Shown: piece by piece, positions 16,776 through 17,967 of the stretch
How the letters are laid out: the number at the start of each line of letters is the position of its first letter
How positions within the stretch are numbered: position 1 is the first letter of the stretch
NCBI GenBank assembly: GCA_035353855.1
Contig: DAOQAK010000059.1
Span: 1-17,967 of the forward strand
Reading direction: 5' to 3'
Source: Bacteroidales bacterium
GTDB lineage: Bacteria > Bacteroidota > Bacteroidia > Bacteroidales > CG2-30-32-10
DNA: 17,967 nucleotides
Position numbers and translations under genes: made by a program
The notes under the pieces: model-generated
The model's database searches: none
Told to the model about the DNA's origin: nothing
Seen by the model: the letters and a program-made list of their open reading frames with translations, nothing else

Positions 16776-17264
16776 ATGCATCATAAACGATTAAAATTAT
16801 GTGTAGTACTCTTGTTAGGATTCGGGCTGATAGGAATACAAGCACAAGAAAGCATTAACACCATTGGCGGAAATGCATTCGGTAGCGGAGGTTCGGTGAG
16901 CTATTCCATTGGACAGGTTGTTTACACCTCCAACACCGGAATAAATGGTTCTGTGGCACAAGGCATACAACAACCCTATGAAATTTCGGTAGTAACAACT
17001 ATTGAAGAAGCCAACAGCATGACGCTATCGGTTACGGCTTATCCTAACCCTACTGCCGATTTTTTACAGTTAAAAGTGGAAACTGAAAAGTTAAAAGACT
17101 TGTCATTTCAACTGTTTGACATGAACGGAAAACTTTTGCAAAACGAAAAAATTACAGGCGACCAAACAAGCATTGTTATGAGTAATCTTGAACCTGCAAC
17201 GTATTTTGTAAAAGTAATTCAGGAAAACAAAGAAGTAAAAACGTTTAAAATTATTAAAAACTAA
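16776..17264 (+). CDS. Small secreted protein with T9SS type A sorting domain
   Basis: A 162-residue protein with a signal peptide (residues 1-24, ending IQAQ). A short glycine-rich segment (IGGNAFGSGGSVSYSIGQVV, about 29-48) of a kind common in small Bacteroidota T9SS proteins runs to the GIQQPYEI motif. The C-terminal domain starts at AYPNPTADFLQLKV (about 88-101), with the signature YPNP motif. It ends with the LEPATYFVKVIQENKEVKTF strand and KIIKN, a complete type A sorting signal for export through the type IX system and surface attachment. There is almost no cargo between leader and signal, so it is likely a small structural or surface-coat protein. The next gene starts 5 bases after its stop, indicating co-transcription. 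Confidence 0.88.
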   Translation: MHHKRLKLCVVLLLGFGLIGIQAQESINTIGGNAFGSGGSVSYSIGQVVYTSNTGINGSVAQGIQQPYEISVVTTIEEANSMTLSVTAYPNPTADFLQLKVETEKLKDLSFQLFDMNGKLLQNEKITGDQTSIVMSNLEPATYFVKVIQENKEVKTFKIIKN

Positions 17265-17269
17265 CAGAT

Positions 17270-17967
17270 ATGAAAAGAATATTTATAATTTTAATAGCCG
17301 TATTAGTAACGGCAAGCATGTTTGCTCAATCACCTGAAAAAATGAGCTATCAGGCAGTAATTCGTGATGCGACTAACAATCTTGTAACAAGCCATGCTAT
17401 TGGTATGCGTGTAAGCATTTTGCAGTCTTCAGTAACAGGGACAGAAGTATATAAAGAAATATATAACCCTAACCCACAAACGAATGCTAATGGATTAGTA
17501 ACAATAGAGATTGGTAGCGGAATTCCTTTAACAGGAGTATTTGCAAATATTAATTGGAAAAGCGGACCTTATTTTATTAAAACTGAAACCGACCCAAGCG
17601 GTGGTACGAATTATACCATTACCGGCACAAGCCAGTTATTAAGCGTTCCTTATGCCCTTCATGCAAAAACGGCTGAAAGTGTTTCAGGAACAATAACAGA
17701 AACCGACCCGGTATTTACAGCTTGGGATAAATCAACAGGCATTTCAATAACCGAAAGTCAGATTTCAGATTTAGACCATTTTACCACAGCCGATGAGACT
17801 GACCCTGTTTACGTAGCATCAGTAGCAAGTGGCATTACAGCAACCGATACTACTAGTTGGAACAATAAATTAGACAGCGAAACCGACCCTGTATTCACAG
17901 CTTGGGATAAAACAACAGGCATTTCAATAACCGAAAGTCAGATTTCAGATTTAGACCATTTTACCAC
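17270..17967 (+). CDS. Fibre-like exported repeat protein (3' partial)
   Basis: The gene starts at ATG 17270, five bases after the previous stop, and stays open to the right edge (232 full codons visible). It has a signal peptide (residues 1-20, ending SMFAQ). Residues about 25-130 form the N-terminal domain of Bacteroidota tail-fibre-like surface proteins: MSYQAVIRDATNNLVTSHAI, an NANGLVTIEIGSG strand, then LLSVPYALHAKTAE. From about residue 143 on, repeats begin with ETDPVFTAWDKSTGISITES and QISDLDHFTT, with a 60-residue period. Such proteins often end in a Peptidase_S74-type autochaperone domain or a T9SS signal, which would lie outside the window. It is probably a trimeric fibre on the cell surface; the function is not known. 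Confidence 0.85.
   Translation, partial: MKRIFIILIAVLVTASMFAQSPEKMSYQAVIRDATNNLVTSHAIGMRVSILQSSVTGTEVYKEIYNPNPQTNANGLVTIEIGSGIPLTGVFANINWKSGPYFIKTETDPSGGTNYTITGTSQLLSVPYALHAKTAESVSGTITETDPVFTAWDKSTGISITESQISDLDHFTTADETDPVYVASVASGITATDTTSWNNKLDSETDPVFTAWDKTTGISITESQISDLDHFT
17702..17967 (+). repeat. 180-bp in-frame repeat in the fibre gene
   Basis: The 86 bases from 17702 to 17787 recur at 17882-17967 with only three differences, an offset of exactly 180 bases or 60 codons. The spacer between the copies encodes a variant TDPVYVASVASGITATDTTS unit. The near-identity of the copies suggests recent duplication or gene conversion. The array continues beyond the right edge. Confidence 0.9.

Overview
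The window is AT-rich DNA from a member of the Bacteroidota, most likely an environmental or uncultivated lineage. The evidence is two type IX secretion (T9SS) C-terminal sorting signals, Sec signal peptides ending in AQ, a giant exported protein with a TANFOR-like N-terminus, a Bacteroidota-type fibre protein, and genes that mostly lack Shine-Dalgarno sequences. All intact genes read on the + strand. I see no tRNA, rRNA or CRISPR.

Left part (1-3407), defence-like. The 3' two thirds of a type III restriction (Res) helicase-nuclease gene enters from the left edge. It is followed by a 46-codon in-frame, coding-looking tail behind its stop codon. Next comes a two-gene module: a STAS-like/GHKL ATPase protein and a DUF4325 STAS-like protein. 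This resembles a partner-switch regulatory pair.

Middle (3408-15190), surface operon. A 320-base intergenic region leads into three exported proteins in tandem: a 581-residue outer-membrane beta-barrel, a 2513-residue multidomain protein, and a 662-residue fibronectin-III-like protein. The operon closes on a perfect 16-bp-stem bidirectional terminator. None of the three has a T9SS sorting domain. They probably form one envelope or surface assembly.

Right part (15191-17967), mobile and accessory. It begins with a minus-strand remnant of a T9SS protein and a dense block of nested inverted repeats. A 5'-truncated tyrosine recombinase follows. After it comes what I read as an integron-type gene cassette without an obvious gene (about 16361-16683). 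The cassette has a 12-bp terminal inverted repeat, R'/R'' core sites matching the attC consensus, a roughly 130-bp folded attC-like site, and a phased 10-bp GACAAG repeat as cargo. Beyond it lie a small T9SS-sorted protein and the start of a repetitive fibre-like protein that runs off the right edge.

The most unusual item is the recombinase remnant plus cassette. The recombinase has an IntI-like SPLD tail but apparently lacks the IntI-specific insertion, and it points in the same direction as the cassette. This could be a decayed or variant Bacteroidota integron.
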